64,000 nt of DNA from Epibacterium ulvae. Lineage in GTDB: Bacteria > Pseudomonadota > Alphaproteobacteria > Rhodobacterales > Rhodobacteraceae. The notes under the pieces were generated by a model, which ran no database searches, was not told the DNA's origin, and saw only the letters and a program-made list of their open reading frames with translations. The DNA is taken from positions 1 through 64,000 of the forward strand of contig NZ_FMWG01000009.1 in the NCBI RefSeq assembly GCF_900102795.1, written 5' to 3'. The position numbers and the translations under genes were made by a program. This document shows, in pieces, positions 44,225-53,195 of this stretch (within the stretch, counting starts at the first letter, position 1; each line of letters starts with the position of its first letter).

Positions 44225-45079
44225 ATGGAAACTTTCCGGGGGAGCCTGTTGATGGTCATCGCCATGCTGGCTTTTGCACTTGAAGATATGGTGTTTAAGA
44301 TTGTGTCTCAATCTTTGCCGCTGGGGCAGGTGCTGATAGCATTTGGTCTGGGTGGAATGGCGGTTTTTGCAGCGATGGCGCGTGCGCAGGGTCAGTTGGT
44401 TTGGCACCCGGCGTTTGGCACGCGCGTTATGCTGGTGCGGTCTCTTGCTGAGCTGGTTGGTCGCCTGTGTTTTGCGATTGCAATTGCGTTGACACCACTG
44501 TCGTCTGTTTCTGCGATTTTACAGGCTGCGCCGCTGGTGGTGGCTGCGGGGGCAGTGGTGTTCTTTGGTGAGACCGTGGGGTGGCGCCGCTGGCTTGCGA
44601 TTGGATGTGGACTGGTTGGGGTTTTGTTGATCTTGCGTCCTGGAGTGAGTGGTTTTGAACCCGCATCCCTATTTGCCGTGATTGCGATGCTGGGTTTGGC
44701 AGGGCGGGATTTGGCGACCCGAGCGGCCCCCAAAACCATGTCAAACGCGCAGCTTGGGTTTTTGGGCTTCTCGGTATTGGTGGTTGCGGGTGTCTGTGCC
44801 CTTGCATGGACTGGAGGGGCGCAGATCCCATCTACCACAGACTGGGCCTGGCTTGCGGCTATCGTTGGAGTTGGCGTTATAGCATATATGGCTTTAACAG
44901 GAGCGATGCGGTCAGGCGAAATTGCGATTATTGCACCGTTTCGCTATACACGTTTGGTGTTCGCGATGATCTTGGGCATTGCCATTTTTGGAGAGCGGCC
45001 AGATATGCTCACCTTGATTGGCAGTGCGGTGATCATTGCCAGTGGAGTTTTTACGTTGCTGCGCAGTCAGCGCAAATGA
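44225..45079 (+). CDS. EamA/DMT-family transporter
   Basis: A 284-residue inner-membrane protein with about ten hydrophobic segments in two EamA repeats: FRGSLLMVIAMLAFALEDMVFKIVSQSLPLGQVLIAFGLGG and the later APFRYTRLVFAMILGIAIFGERPDMLTLIGSAVIIASGVFTLLR. The substrate is unknown. Its position right after the XRE-cupin regulator (57-bp gap, same strand) suggests co-transcription and regulation by the same palindromic operator, making it a third member of a small regulon. Confidence 0.88.
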   Translation: METFRGSLLMVIAMLAFALEDMVFKIVSQSLPLGQVLIAFGLGGMAVFAAMARAQGQLVWHPAFGTRVMLVRSLAELVGRLCFAIAIALTPLSSVSAILQAAPLVVAAGAVVFFGETVGWRRWLAIGCGLVGVLLILRPGVSGFEPASLFAVIAMLGLAGRDLATRAAPKTMSNAQLGFLGFSVLVVAGVCALAWTGGAQIPSTTDWAWLAAIVGVGVIAYMALTGAMRSGEIAIIAPFRYTRLVFAMILGIAIFGERPDMLTLIGSAVIIASGVFTLLRSQRK

Positions 45080-45125
45080 CAGCACATCTTGAACCTTTGC
45101 AGCATGACGCATAAGACCTGTTTCT

Positions 45126-45602
45126 ATGGCCAAGCAAAAAATAGATCCCAATTACAAGATTGTCGCGGAAAATCGGCGCGCGCGTTATGACTATGCAATC
45201 GATTCAGATATCGAGTGCGGCATCGTGTTGGAAGGGTCCGAGGTGAAAGCCCTGCGGGGCAACGGTGTGAATATCGCAGATTCCTATGCGGCAGTTGAAA
45301 ACGGCGAGTTGTTTTTGGTGAACAGCTATATCCCGCCTTATGAACAGGCCAAAGTTTTCAAGCATGAAGAACGCCGTCGTCGCAAACTTTTGGTGTCGCG
45401 CAAGGAAATGGCAGATCTGTGGAATGCAACACAGCGCAAGGGGATGACCTTGGTGCCTTTGGTTCTGTATTTCAATCATCGTGGGCGTGCAAAGATCAAA
45501 CTGGGCGTCGCCAAGGGCAAGAAAAACCATGACAAGCGCGAAACTGAGGCCAAGCGGGATTGGTCGCGCCAGAAGCAGCGCCTGATGAAGGATCACAGCT
45601 GA
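45126..45602 (+). CDS. smpB: SsrA-binding protein
   Basis: A 158-residue protein, the usual length. Hallmarks: [85 protein letters not shown], then [31 protein letters not shown] and the basic C-terminal tail. It binds tmRNA and delivers it to stalled ribosomes. No tmRNA (ssrA) gene was seen in this window. Confidence 0.97.
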   Translation: MAKQKIDPNYKIVAENRRARYDYAIDSDIECGIVLEGSEVKALRGNGVNIADSYAAVENGELFLVNSYIPPYEQAKVFKHEERRRRKLLVSRKEMADLWNATQRKGMTLVPLVLYFNHRGRAKIKLGVAKGKKNHDKRETEAKRDWSRQKQRLMKDHS

Positions 45603-45742
45603 TCTAGCAGGCGTATCCGGTGCGATAGGTGTCGCAAAGCTGGCTTTGTACACATCAATTGCCCCTGAAAGAGCCTAGATCTCTTGCGACTCTGACAAAC
45701 CGGGAGTACCCATGCGCTAAGAGATGCAATGGGGAGGTTTAG

Positions 45743-46609
45743 ATGCTGGACGATCCAAAAACGCTTGTTTCTACGGAGTGGCTTGCGGCTCACTTGAAAG
45801 ATCCTGATTTGCGCATTCTGGATGCTTCTATTCCTCCGGTTGGAAGCGGTCCTGAGATGGCAGACAGCGCCAAGACGGCTTTTGAGGCCACGCATATTCC
45901 GGGAGCGCGGTTCTTTGATATCGATGATATCTCGGATCATCGTTCAGAGCTGCCGCATATGGCGCCTTCTGTTGAGAAATTCATGTCGCGCCTGCGCGCT
46001 CTTGGCGTCGGAGACGGCCATCAGGTGGTGGTCTACGACAATATGGGGCTGTTTTCGGCCGCGCGTGTCTGGTGGCTGTTTCGTTTGATGGGCCAGACAA
46101 ATATCGCAGTTCTAGACGGTGGATTGCCCAAATGGCAGGCTGAGGGGCGTCCCGTGGAAGATCTCCCGCCGGTCATTCGGGATCGCCATATGACCGTGCG
46201 TGTACAAAACCATTTGGTACGGGATGCAACGCAGGTTTCGTCAGCATCAAAACTAAAAGATCATGAGATCATTGATGCCCGCGGTGCCACCCGTTTTAAA
46301 GGTGAGGTGCCTGAACCTCGGGAAGGTTTGCGTGCGGGCCACATACCCGGCTCAAAAAACGTCCCCTTCACCACGTTGCTGAACAAAGATCAGACCATGA
46401 AAGATACCGCAGGCCTAAAGGCCGTCTTTGAAGCGGCTAACGTGGATCTGTCTAAACCTGCTATTACAACTTGTGGATCAGGTGTCACTGCTGCCATTCT
46501 CAGCCTCGCTCTAGAGCGGATCGGGAAGACCGATCATTCGCTTTATGATGGGTCTTGGGTGGAATGGGGTGCATTTCCGACCCTGCCCGTCGCTACCGGA
46601 GAGAGCTGA
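45743..46609 (+). CDS. sseA: 3-mercaptopyruvate sulfurtransferase
   Basis: A 288-residue protein with two rhodanese domains. The N-terminal non-catalytic one contains DPDLRILDASIPP...HIPGARFFDIDDISD; the C-terminal one carries the active loop CGSGVTAA with Cys244, the CG(S/T)G form specific for mercaptopyruvate sulfurtransferases. It transfers sulfur from 3-mercaptopyruvate to thiols or cyanide. Its stop codon (TGATG) overlaps the start of the following aminotransferase by one base, so the two are co-translated. Confidence 0.95.
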   Translation: MLDDPKTLVSTEWLAAHLKDPDLRILDASIPPVGSGPEMADSAKTAFEATHIPGARFFDIDDISDHRSELPHMAPSVEKFMSRLRALGVGDGHQVVVYDNMGLFSAARVWWLFRLMGQTNIAVLDGGLPKWQAEGRPVEDLPPVIRDRHMTVRVQNHLVRDATQVSSASKLKDHEIIDARGATRFKGEVPEPREGLRAGHIPGSKNVPFTTLLNKDQTMKDTAGLKAVFEAANVDLSKPAITTCGSGVTAAILSLALERIGKTDHSLYDGSWVEWGAFPTLPVATGES

Positions 46610-47793
46610 TGTTCGAAAACCTAAAGGCCCCACCTGCTGATAAGATTTTGGCGTTGATGCAGATGTTTCGCGAGGACCCTCGCGAAAATAAAGTCGATCT
46701 GGGAGTCGGTGTTTATAAAAATGCTGAAGGTGTGACCCCAGTCATGCGTGCGGTTAAAGCGGCAGAACAACAGATCTGGGAAGAGCAGGGCTCTAAATCC
46801 TATGTGGGCCTTGCCGGTGATCCTGCTTATTCAGCTGCGATGATTCAGCTGATCCTGGGGGACACTGTTGCACGCGAAAATATCGCCGCGGTGGCTACGC
46901 CCGGCGGAACCGGCGCGGTGCGTCAGGCTTTTGAATTGGTGCGCAATACAAACCCGGATGCGCGCGTCTTCGTGTCTGATCCGACCTGGCCCAACCATGT
47001 CTCGATCCTGAAATATTTGAACATGGAAACCGTCACCTATCGCTATTTTGATCGTGAAACACGCGGTGTAAACTTTGACGGAATGATCGAAGACCTGAAG
47101 GCCGCCAAAACAGGCGATGTGGTACTGCTGCATGGCTGCTGCCACAATCCAACAGGGGCCAATCTGAACGAAGTGCAGTGGCGCGAAGTGATTGCGTTGA
47201 TCAATGCACAAGGTTTGATCCCGATGGTCGACATTGCCTATCAAGGATTTGGCGATGGGCTGGAAGAGGATGCCATGGGCGTGCGTCTGGTTGCTTCCAG
47301 CTGCCCAGAGGTGCTGATTGCGGCGAGTTGCTCCAAAAACTTTGGCATCTATCGTGAACGCACAGGTCTATTGCTTGCTGTGTCACAAGATGCAAGCGCA
47401 CAGGCCCTGCATCAGGGCAATCTGAATTTCCTGAACCGTCAAAACTATTCATTCCCGCCAGATCACGGTGCACGGATTGTGTCGACGATCATGAATGATG
47501 ATGCTCTGCGCGGTGACTGGGCTGCTGAGTTGGAAGAAACGCGCCTTGGCATGCTGGGATTGCGCCAACAGTTGGCGGATGAGCTGCAGCGTTTGACAGG
47601 GTCGGATCGGTTTGCCTTCTTGGCACAGCACCGCGGCATGTTCTCACTTCTTGGGACGACACCTGATCTGGTTGAGAAAATGCGCGTTGATAACGGAATT
47701 TATATGGTTGGGGACAGCCGTATGAATATCGCGGGCTTGAATAAACAGTCCGTTCCAATTTTGGCACAGGCCATTGTAGACGCTGGCGTATAA
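46609..47793 (+). CDS. Aromatic/aspartate aminotransferase (class I)
   Basis: A 394-residue type I PLP aminotransferase of the TyrB/AspC subgroup: KILALMQMFREDPRENKVDLGVGVYKNAEGVTPVMRAVKAAE, GGTGAVRQAFELV, SDPTWPNHVSI, GCCHNPTGANL, DIAYQGFGDGLEEDA and Lys243 in SCSKNFGIYRERTG, which binds PLP. It interconverts aromatic amino acids or aspartate with their keto acids. Coupled to sseA: 3-mercaptopyruvate is produced from cysteine by such aminotransferases, so the pair could form a cysteine-degrading module. Followed by a terminator. Confidence 0.93.
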   Translation: MFENLKAPPADKILALMQMFREDPRENKVDLGVGVYKNAEGVTPVMRAVKAAEQQIWEEQGSKSYVGLAGDPAYSAAMIQLILGDTVARENIAAVATPGGTGAVRQAFELVRNTNPDARVFVSDPTWPNHVSILKYLNMETVTYRYFDRETRGVNFDGMIEDLKAAKTGDVVLLHGCCHNPTGANLNEVQWREVIALINAQGLIPMVDIAYQGFGDGLEEDAMGVRLVASSCPEVLIAASCSKNFGIYRERTGLLLAVSQDASAQALHQGNLNFLNRQNYSFPPDHGARIVSTIMNDDALRGDWAAELEETRLGMLGLRQQLADELQRLTGSDRFAFLAQHRGMFSLLGTTPDLVEKMRVDNGIYMVGDSRMNIAGLNKQSVPILAQAIVDAGV

Positions 47794-47817
47794 GCTAACG
47801 CAAATTTTGAATTGAAT

Positions 47818-47854
47818 GAGCGCGCATTCTTTTACGGAGTGCGCGTTTCTTTTT
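47818..47854 (+). terminator. Terminator after the aminotransferase gene
   Basis: CGCGCATTC-TTTTACG-GAGTGCGCG (one mismatch) is followed by TTTCTTTTT, 25 bases after the stop. Confidence 0.75.
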
Positions 47855-47926
47855 AGGCAATGTACGACAGAGCGATACACAGCTGACGGTCGTTGCCGTT
47901 GGCTGAAGCATTGGAGGAATAAATAT

Positions 47927-48328
47927 ATGACACAAAAAATGGCACATGTCGCTTTGGTTGTGCGCGACTATGATGAGGCGATTGCTTATTACACCGATGT
48001 TTTGGGGTTTGACCTGATTGAAGACACATACCAGCCCGAACAAGACAAACGTTGGGTTGTGGTTCGCCCGAACGGAGGGGGGTGCTCTTTGGTTTTGGCA
48101 AGAGCCTCAAAGCGGGAACAGGACAGCTTTGTTGGAAATCAGGCAGGAGGCCGGGTTTTTCTGTTCTTGCAGACGGATGATTTTTGGCGTGATTATGAAG
48201 CGTATAAAAAGCGTGGTGTGGTTTTTGAACGGGACCCAAATGTAGCTGAATATGGTACTGTCGCAGTGTTCCAGGACTTGTACGGAAACCTGTGGGATCT
48301 GATCGAATTTGCTGCCCATAAAGCCTGA
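47927..48328 (+). CDS. VOC-family (glyoxalase-like) protein
   Basis: A 133-residue vicinal-oxygen-chelate protein: MAHVALVVRDYDEAIAYYTDVLGFDLIEDT, then CSLVLARASKREQDSFVGNQAGGRVFLFLQTDDFWRDYEAYKKRGVVFERDPNVAEYGTVAVFQDLYGNLWDLIEF, with His and Glu positions typical of the metal site. The substrate is unknown; it might be a lactoylglutathione-lyase-like or resistance protein. The ATG at 47927 follows TTGGAGGAAT, an excellent ribosome binding site. Followed by a strong terminator. Confidence 0.9.
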   Translation: MTQKMAHVALVVRDYDEAIAYYTDVLGFDLIEDTYQPEQDKRWVVVRPNGGGCSLVLARASKREQDSFVGNQAGGRVFLFLQTDDFWRDYEAYKKRGVVFERDPNVAEYGTVAVFQDLYGNLWDLIEFAAHKA

Positions 48329-48347
48329 TTAAACTTTGGTTGGCCGC

Positions 48348-48382
48348 AAAAAAAGCCCGGCGCAGGCCGGGCTTTTTTGTTT
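48348..48382. terminator. Bidirectional terminator between the VOC gene and amtB
   Basis: AAAAAAAGCCCGGC-GCA-GGCCGGGCTTTTTT with A/T tracts on both sides, between convergent genes. Confidence 0.9.
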
Positions 48383-48396
48383 TTTGATGAAAAGGC

Positions 48397-49716
48397 TTAG
48401 CTTGCCTTGAATTCAGGATAAGCTTCCATACCCAGCTCAGCCATGTCCAGTCCGTTGATTTCGTCTTCTTCGCTGACGCGGATGCCAACAACTGCTTTCA
48501 GGATCGCAAAGCCGATGAAGCTCACAACAAAGACAAAGCCGCCAATTGCCGCAAAGCCGATGATCTGAGTGACGTAGCTTGCATCAGAGTTGGTCCATGC
48601 CACGATGAATGTACCCCAGAAACCAGCGATCAGGTGAACAGGAATTGCACCAACAACATCGTCGATTTTCAGCTTATCCAGGAAAGGAACCGCGAAGACA
48701 ACGATGCCACCGCCCACTGCGCCAATGATCAGCGACTGGAACAAAGAGGGCGCCAGAGGCTCAGCTGTGATCGAGACCAGACCAGCAAGCGCACCGTTCA
48801 GGATCATGGTCAGGTCAGGCTTTTTGAACATGACTTGTGTCAGGATCAGTGCGGTAACAGCACCAGCTGCTGCGGCCATGTTGGTGTTTGCAAAGATACG
48901 GGAGATATCGGCCATATCGCCAATTGTGCCCATAGCAAGTTGCGAGCCGCCATTGAAGCCGAACCAACCCAGCCACAGGATGAATGTACCCAAGGTCGCC
49001 AGAGCAAGGTTAGAACCTGGCATAGGAACAGTACGGCCATCTTTATATTTGCCGATACGTGGACCAAGGATGATAGCACCTGCAAGAGCCGCAAAACCAC
49101 CCGCTGCGTGAACCAGAGTTGAACCAGCAAAGTCAGAGAAACCCATCTCGGACAACCAGCCACCGCCCCACTGCCAAGAGGCTTCGATCGGGTAGATAAT
49201 TCCTGTCAGGACAATCACAAAGATTAGGAAAGGCCACAGTTTAACACGTTCAGCCAAGGTGCCTGATACGATTGATGCTGTGGTTGCACAGAACATCAGC
49301 TGGAAGAAGAAATCAGAACCAACAGACGCATAATCAAGTGCGGTTTCGGTACCTTCAAGTCCAACAGGTTCAAGGGCAGTTGGTGCAAATGTGCCAACCA
49401 GGCCTGGGATGATCCAGGCATCGCCAGGATACATCAGATTGAAGCCAACCAGCCAGTACATGATTGCTGCAAGCGAAAACAGCGCCATATTTTTAGTCAG
49501 CTGCATTGTCACGTTTTTGGAGCGCACCAGGCCAGCTTCGAGCATCGCAAAACCGGCTGCCATCCAGAACACCAGAAAACCGCCAACCAGAAACAGAAGC
49601 GAGGTAAGGATGTATTGAGTGTGCTGGGCGGTCAGGCCTTCGGCCTCCTGCGCCAGCGCTAGTCCGGGCAGCGCAACGAGAGCCCCCGCGGCTAGAGGGA
49701 GAGTAAACTTTCTCAT
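48397..49716 (-). CDS. amtB: Ammonium transporter
   Basis: A 439-residue Amt-family channel with a signal-like N-terminus (MRKFTLPLAAGALVALPGLALA, cut near residue 22) and about 11 transmembrane segments. Visible stretches: LTKNMALFSLAAIMYWLVGFNLMYPGDAW, GFSDFAGSTLVHAAGGFAALAGAIILGPRIGKYKDG, LGWFGFNGGSQLAMG and a conserved His-bearing part VHLIAGFWGTFIVAW. It moves ammonium or ammonia across the inner membrane. It follows glnK by 24 bp on the minus strand, so the two are co-transcribed, the standard PII-Amt pair. Confidence 0.95.
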   Translation of the reverse strand: MRKFTLPLAAGALVALPGLALAQEAEGLTAQHTQYILTSLLFLVGGFLVFWMAAGFAMLEAGLVRSKNVTMQLTKNMALFSLAAIMYWLVGFNLMYPGDAWIIPGLVGTFAPTALEPVGLEGTETALDYASVGSDFFFQLMFCATTASIVSGTLAERVKLWPFLIFVIVLTGIIYPIEASWQWGGGWLSEMGFSDFAGSTLVHAAGGFAALAGAIILGPRIGKYKDGRTVPMPGSNLALATLGTFILWLGWFGFNGGSQLAMGTIGDMADISRIFANTNMAAAAGAVTALILTQVMFKKPDLTMILNGALAGLVSITAEPLAPSLFQSLIIGAVGGGIVVFAVPFLDKLKIDDVVGAIPVHLIAGFWGTFIVAWTNSDASYVTQIIGFAAIGGFVFVVSFIGFAILKAVVGIRVSEEDEINGLDMAELGMEAYPEFKAS

Positions 49717-49740
49717 GTCATTTCCTTCCGTCTCGGACGC

Positions 49741-50079
49741 TTAAAGCGCCTCTAGATTGGTTTCGCCTGTGCGCACGCGGACAGCTTGTGCGACGTCCAG
49801 GACAAAGATCTTACCGTCACCGATTTTTCCGGTGCGGGCGGTCTGTGTAATTGTTTCGACAACCTGATCGGCCTGATCGGCGGACACCACAATCTCCAGC
49901 TTGATTTTGGGTACGAAGTTCACTTCATACTCTGCGCCGCGGTAGATTTCAGTGTGGCCGGCCTGTGCGCCAAAGCCTTTGATTTCTGTTACCATCAGTC
50001 CCGACACGCCGATCTGGGTCAGCGCTTCGCGGACCTCTTCCAGCTTGAAGGGTTTGATGGCTGCTATGATCATTTTCAT
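49741..50079 (-). CDS. glnK: Nitrogen regulatory protein PII (GlnK)
   Basis: A 112-residue PII protein: MKMIIAAIKPFKLEEVREALTQIGVSGLMVTEIKGFGAQAGHTEIYRGAEYEVNFVPKIKLEIVV, with Tyr51 in the T-loop as uridylylation site, and the TGKIGDGKIFVLDVAQAVRVRTGE end binding nucleotides. It blocks AmtB when nitrogen is sufficient. The start at 50079 follows GAGGGTGTTGAG. Expression is probably controlled by NtrC/RpoN, but no clear sigma-54 box could be seen upstream. Confidence 0.96.
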   Translation of the reverse strand: MKMIIAAIKPFKLEEVREALTQIGVSGLMVTEIKGFGAQAGHTEIYRGAEYEVNFVPKIKLEIVVSADQADQVVETITQTARTGKIGDGKIFVLDVAQAVRVRTGETNLEAL

Positions 50080-50334
50080 CTCAACACCCTCGTATGGGCC
50101 TGCGCCCGTTCCATTTCGCGTCTGCAGAAAAGCGGCAGGGATGAGTCGTGGGAACGTTGGCTGTGGTTTTTGAGTGCTTCCCAGAGGGCGGGGCATAAAA
50201 AAATTGCTTAAATTTTGCTCAATGATGAATATTTAGGCGGTTTGTGGAGGGGAAATCCGCTCATTGTACCCCTCTACATTGTTTATTAGGGGGTGTAATG
50301 TTGGGAAAACGGGCAAACCGGGCAGGAACTAGGC

Positions 50335-52554
50335 ATGGCACAAAAAAGAGGGCGTAAACCGTTGGTTGCGGATAAACGCTATGGTAACCCACCGGTACGA
50401 CGCCCCAAGAAACCCAAATCAAAGTCTAAAAACAAGCGGCTGTTTGGCCTTTTTAAGCGGCGCACGGCAAAGCCCAAGACCTCTAATCGCGCGCCAAAAA
50501 GGCAGGTGCGGCGTGGGCCACTTGGCTGGCTTTGGCGATTGATTTCATGGTGTGTGGGTCTGGTGTGGCGCATGACGTGGCGCGCGGCAGCCGTTCTTGC
50601 AGCGATCATCGGGATTGCAGTCGGAAATGTTTATATCGGTCTGCCGGAAGCGCGTGCTTTGGTTGATGGACGCGCGCGCGGTTCCGTCACATTGCTGGAT
50701 CGCAATGGGGAGGTTTATGCATGGCGCGGCGATCAGTTTGGCGGCGTTGTAACAACCGATACTGTGTCACCACATCTGAAACATGCGTTTGTCGCGACCG
50801 AAGATAAACGGTTTTACGGTCACTTTGGATTAAGCCCCCGCGGTGTGGCCTCGGCAATTCGGATCAATCTGCGTGAAGGTCGTGGCCCTTTGTCAGGCCA
50901 CGGTGGCTCTACCATTACTCAGCAGACGGCTAAATTGCTTTGTCTGGGTGTCGAATTCGACCCCAAACAGTGGAAGAATGAAGCCGCTTATGAACGCGAT
51001 TGTCGTCGTGGCTCTTTGGGGCGCAAGATCAAGGAAGCAATCTATGCGCTGGCGCTAGAGACGAAATATTCCAAGGATGAAATCCTCTCTATATATATGA
51101 ATCGCGCCTATCTTGGAGGCGGCGCTTATGGAGCGGAAGCTGCAGCACAACGGTATTTTGGAAAATCTGCAAGCCAAGTGAATGCCGCAGAAAGCGCGAT
51201 GCTGGCTGGATTGCTCACAGCACCGTCCACCCTATCGCCAACCAGCAACCTTCAACGCTCACAAGATCGTGCTGCAACCGTTTTGCGTCTGATGGAGGAA
51301 CAGGGGTATCTGACCGAAGCTGAAATGCGGGCCAGTCAGCAAAGCCCTGCAACCTTGTCAAAGGCCGCGCAAGCGCGTGCTGGAGGGTATTTTGCAGATT
51401 GGGTGATGGACACCATTCCAGATTTCTTTGGGCAGGAAACCACCGAGGATGTCGTGATCCGCACGACGTTGGATCAGCGCCTGCAAACGGCTGCTGAAGA
51501 GGCGATGGACCAAATCTTTTCAACAAAGGTGCGGGCAGGGTCCAAAGCACAGGCCGCAATTGTGGTGATGAGCGCTGATGGTGCAGTGCGGGCAATGGTT
51601 GGCGGACGGCAGACGCGGGTGTCAGGTGTTTTTAATCGTGCAACCCAAGCCAAACGCCAGACAGGATCTTCGTTTAAGCCCTTTGTTTATGCCACAGCTC
51701 TGGAACTGGGGTATTCGCCTTTTGATCAGGTACGAGACGCTGAATACTGTCTGCATATTGCAGGTTCAGGACAATGGTGCCCAAAGAACTACACCAACCG
51801 GTACTATGGTGATGTGACGATGACACGGGCGTTGCGGGATTCGCTCAATATTCCTGCGGTGAAACTGTCAGAAGCGGTTGGACGGGATCTTGTGCGCAAA
51901 GTTGCAGGTGATTTCGGGATCGAAAGTGATCTTGCGGATGGTCCCGCTTTGGCGCTTGGCGCTTCTGAAAGCAGCTTGTTGGAAATGACTGGTGCCTATG
52001 CGGGGATCTTGAATGGCGGATCTTCAGTCGCGCCTTATGGTCTGGTTGAACTAAAGCTTTTGCAAGACAATGATCCATTGATTCAAACAGAAAGTGGCAT
52101 TGGAGAACGTGTCATTCAGCGCGGGGCTGCCCAACAATTGACCTGGATGATGGAAAAAGTCATTGCAGGTGGAACTGGTACACGGGCGCAACTGCCGGGG
52201 CGGCAAGCTGCTGGAAAATCAGGAACCACACAGGCCGCGCGGGATGCTTGGTTTATCGGTTTTACGGCTGACTATGTGGCGGGGGTTTGGATGGGCTATG
52301 ATGACAATACCCCACTGACGGGTGTGACAGGTGGCGGTCTGCCAGCTGAGATTTGGCGTGAAACCATGTTGAGGGTCCACGAAGGCCTACCAGCGCGCCC
52401 ACTGCCCATGCGTGAGCCGCAACCGATTGCCCGCGAAATCCCGCAGCCGACGGTGCGCTATGAACAACCCCGTGAGCGCCCGCGCGAACAGGGAGGCGGC
52501 CAAGGTCTTGGCCGTGCAATCGATAATGTGTTGCGTGGTATCTTTGGGAATTAA
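50335..52554 (+). CDS. Class A penicillin-binding protein (transglycosylase/transpeptidase)
   Basis: A 739-residue bifunctional PBP. A long basic cytoplasmic tail (residues 1-80, rich in Lys and Arg), a transmembrane anchor (about 84-103), then the GT51 domain with catalytic Glu156 in TEDKRFYGHFGLSPRG and GGSTITQQTAKL. The transpeptidase domain has S445SFK448 (active Ser), S503LN and K628SGT, the three PBP motifs. It polymerises and crosslinks peptidoglycan. It resembles PBP1A/2C-type enzymes; the C-terminus is Pro/Arg-rich and unconserved. A bidirectional terminator follows. Confidence 0.95.
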   Translation: MAQKRGRKPLVADKRYGNPPVRRPKKPKSKSKNKRLFGLFKRRTAKPKTSNRAPKRQVRRGPLGWLWRLISWCVGLVWRMTWRAAAVLAAIIGIAVGNVYIGLPEARALVDGRARGSVTLLDRNGEVYAWRGDQFGGVVTTDTVSPHLKHAFVATEDKRFYGHFGLSPRGVASAIRINLREGRGPLSGHGGSTITQQTAKLLCLGVEFDPKQWKNEAAYERDCRRGSLGRKIKEAIYALALETKYSKDEILSIYMNRAYLGGGAYGAEAAAQRYFGKSASQVNAAESAMLAGLLTAPSTLSPTSNLQRSQDRAATVLRLMEEQGYLTEAEMRASQQSPATLSKAAQARAGGYFADWVMDTIPDFFGQETTEDVVIRTTLDQRLQTAAEEAMDQIFSTKVRAGSKAQAAIVVMSADGAVRAMVGGRQTRVSGVFNRATQAKRQTGSSFKPFVYATALELGYSPFDQVRDAEYCLHIAGSGQWCPKNYTNRYYGDVTMTRALRDSLNIPAVKLSEAVGRDLVRKVAGDFGIESDLADGPALALGASESSLLEMTGAYAGILNGGSSVAPYGLVELKLLQDNDPLIQTESGIGERVIQRGAAQQLTWMMEKVIAGGTGTRAQLPGRQAAGKSGTTQAARDAWFIGFTADYVAGVWMGYDDNTPLTGVTGGGLPAEIWRETMLRVHEGLPARPLPMREPQPIAREIPQPTVRYEQPRERPREQGGGQGLGRAIDNVLRGIFGN

Positions 52555-52555
52555 C

Positions 52556-52586
52556 AAAAAGGCCCCGTTTCCGGGGCCTTTCATTT
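52556..52586. terminator. Bidirectional terminator between the PBP and mlaC genes
   Basis: AAAAAGGCCCC-GTTTCC-GGGGCCTTTCATTT lies between convergent genes. Confidence 0.85.
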
Positions 52587-52602
52587 AGAATAACGTTTGA
52601 TC

Positions 52603-53193
52603 TTAACCGAGTGTTTTAAGGTCGCGGATGGTTTTGTCCAAATCGCCCTTGTTGCGGTCGATGATGGCACCAACTTCGGTTCGCTCGGTGAGCAAGAGAT
52701 TCACGCCTTCGATATACATATTAAAGAAGCGGTTTTTCCCAGACCGGTTAGAAACCTGAAACGTAACTTCAAAGGGGGACTGGCCTTTGAGGTACGCAAC
52801 GGTTTCGACCTCATACCACTTTTTGACCTTTTTCACCTTAGCCACTTCAAGGCGACCGCCTATGAATTCGCGGAAACGGCGACCGTATTTGCGCGCAATA
52901 TAGCCTTGAAACGCTTTAGAAAACTCGCGTTTTTGACTGCTTGACGCGCGGCGTGCTTCGACACCCATCGCATAAGCTGAGATATAGGATGTATCACTGT
53001 AGCTTGCAAAGATCCGTTCAAACTCGCGGAACATTGCTTTTTCGCCTTTGCCTGCTTCGATAACGGCATTGATGTCACCAACCAGGGTGTTGATCAAAGA
53101 GCGCGCTTCATTCTGATTGAGAGCGAACGCAGCGTGTGGTGCAAAGGTCAGGGTCGTACCCAGACCCACAAGAAAGGAACGGCGGTGCATCAT
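52603..53193 (-). CDS. mlaC: MlaC-like phospholipid-binding periplasmic protein
   Basis: A 196-residue Ttg2D/MlaC-family protein. A signal (HRRSFLVGLGTTLTFAPHAAFA), then INTLVGDINAVIEAGKGEKAMFREFERIFASYSDTSYISAYAMGVEARRASSSQKREFSKAFQGYIARKYGRRFREFIGG, and TEVGAIIDRNKGDLDKTIRDLKTLG at the end. It ferries phospholipid between membranes as part of the Mla outer-membrane asymmetry system. It follows mlaA by 2 bases, so they form an operon; mlaFEDB are not in the window. Confidence 0.88.
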   Translation of the reverse strand: MMHRRSFLVGLGTTLTFAPHAAFALNQNEARSLINTLVGDINAVIEAGKGEKAMFREFERIFASYSDTSYISAYAMGVEARRASSSQKREFSKAFQGYIARKYGRRFREFIGGRLEVAKVKKVKKWYEVETVAYLKGQSPFEVTFQVSNRSGKNRFFNMYIEGVNLLLTERTEVGAIIDRNKGDLDKTIRDLKTLG

Positions 53194-53195
53194 TT

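Noticed and set aside
48397-50079. glnK-amtB as a novelty
   Set aside because: This is the ordinary PII-ammonium transporter pair.
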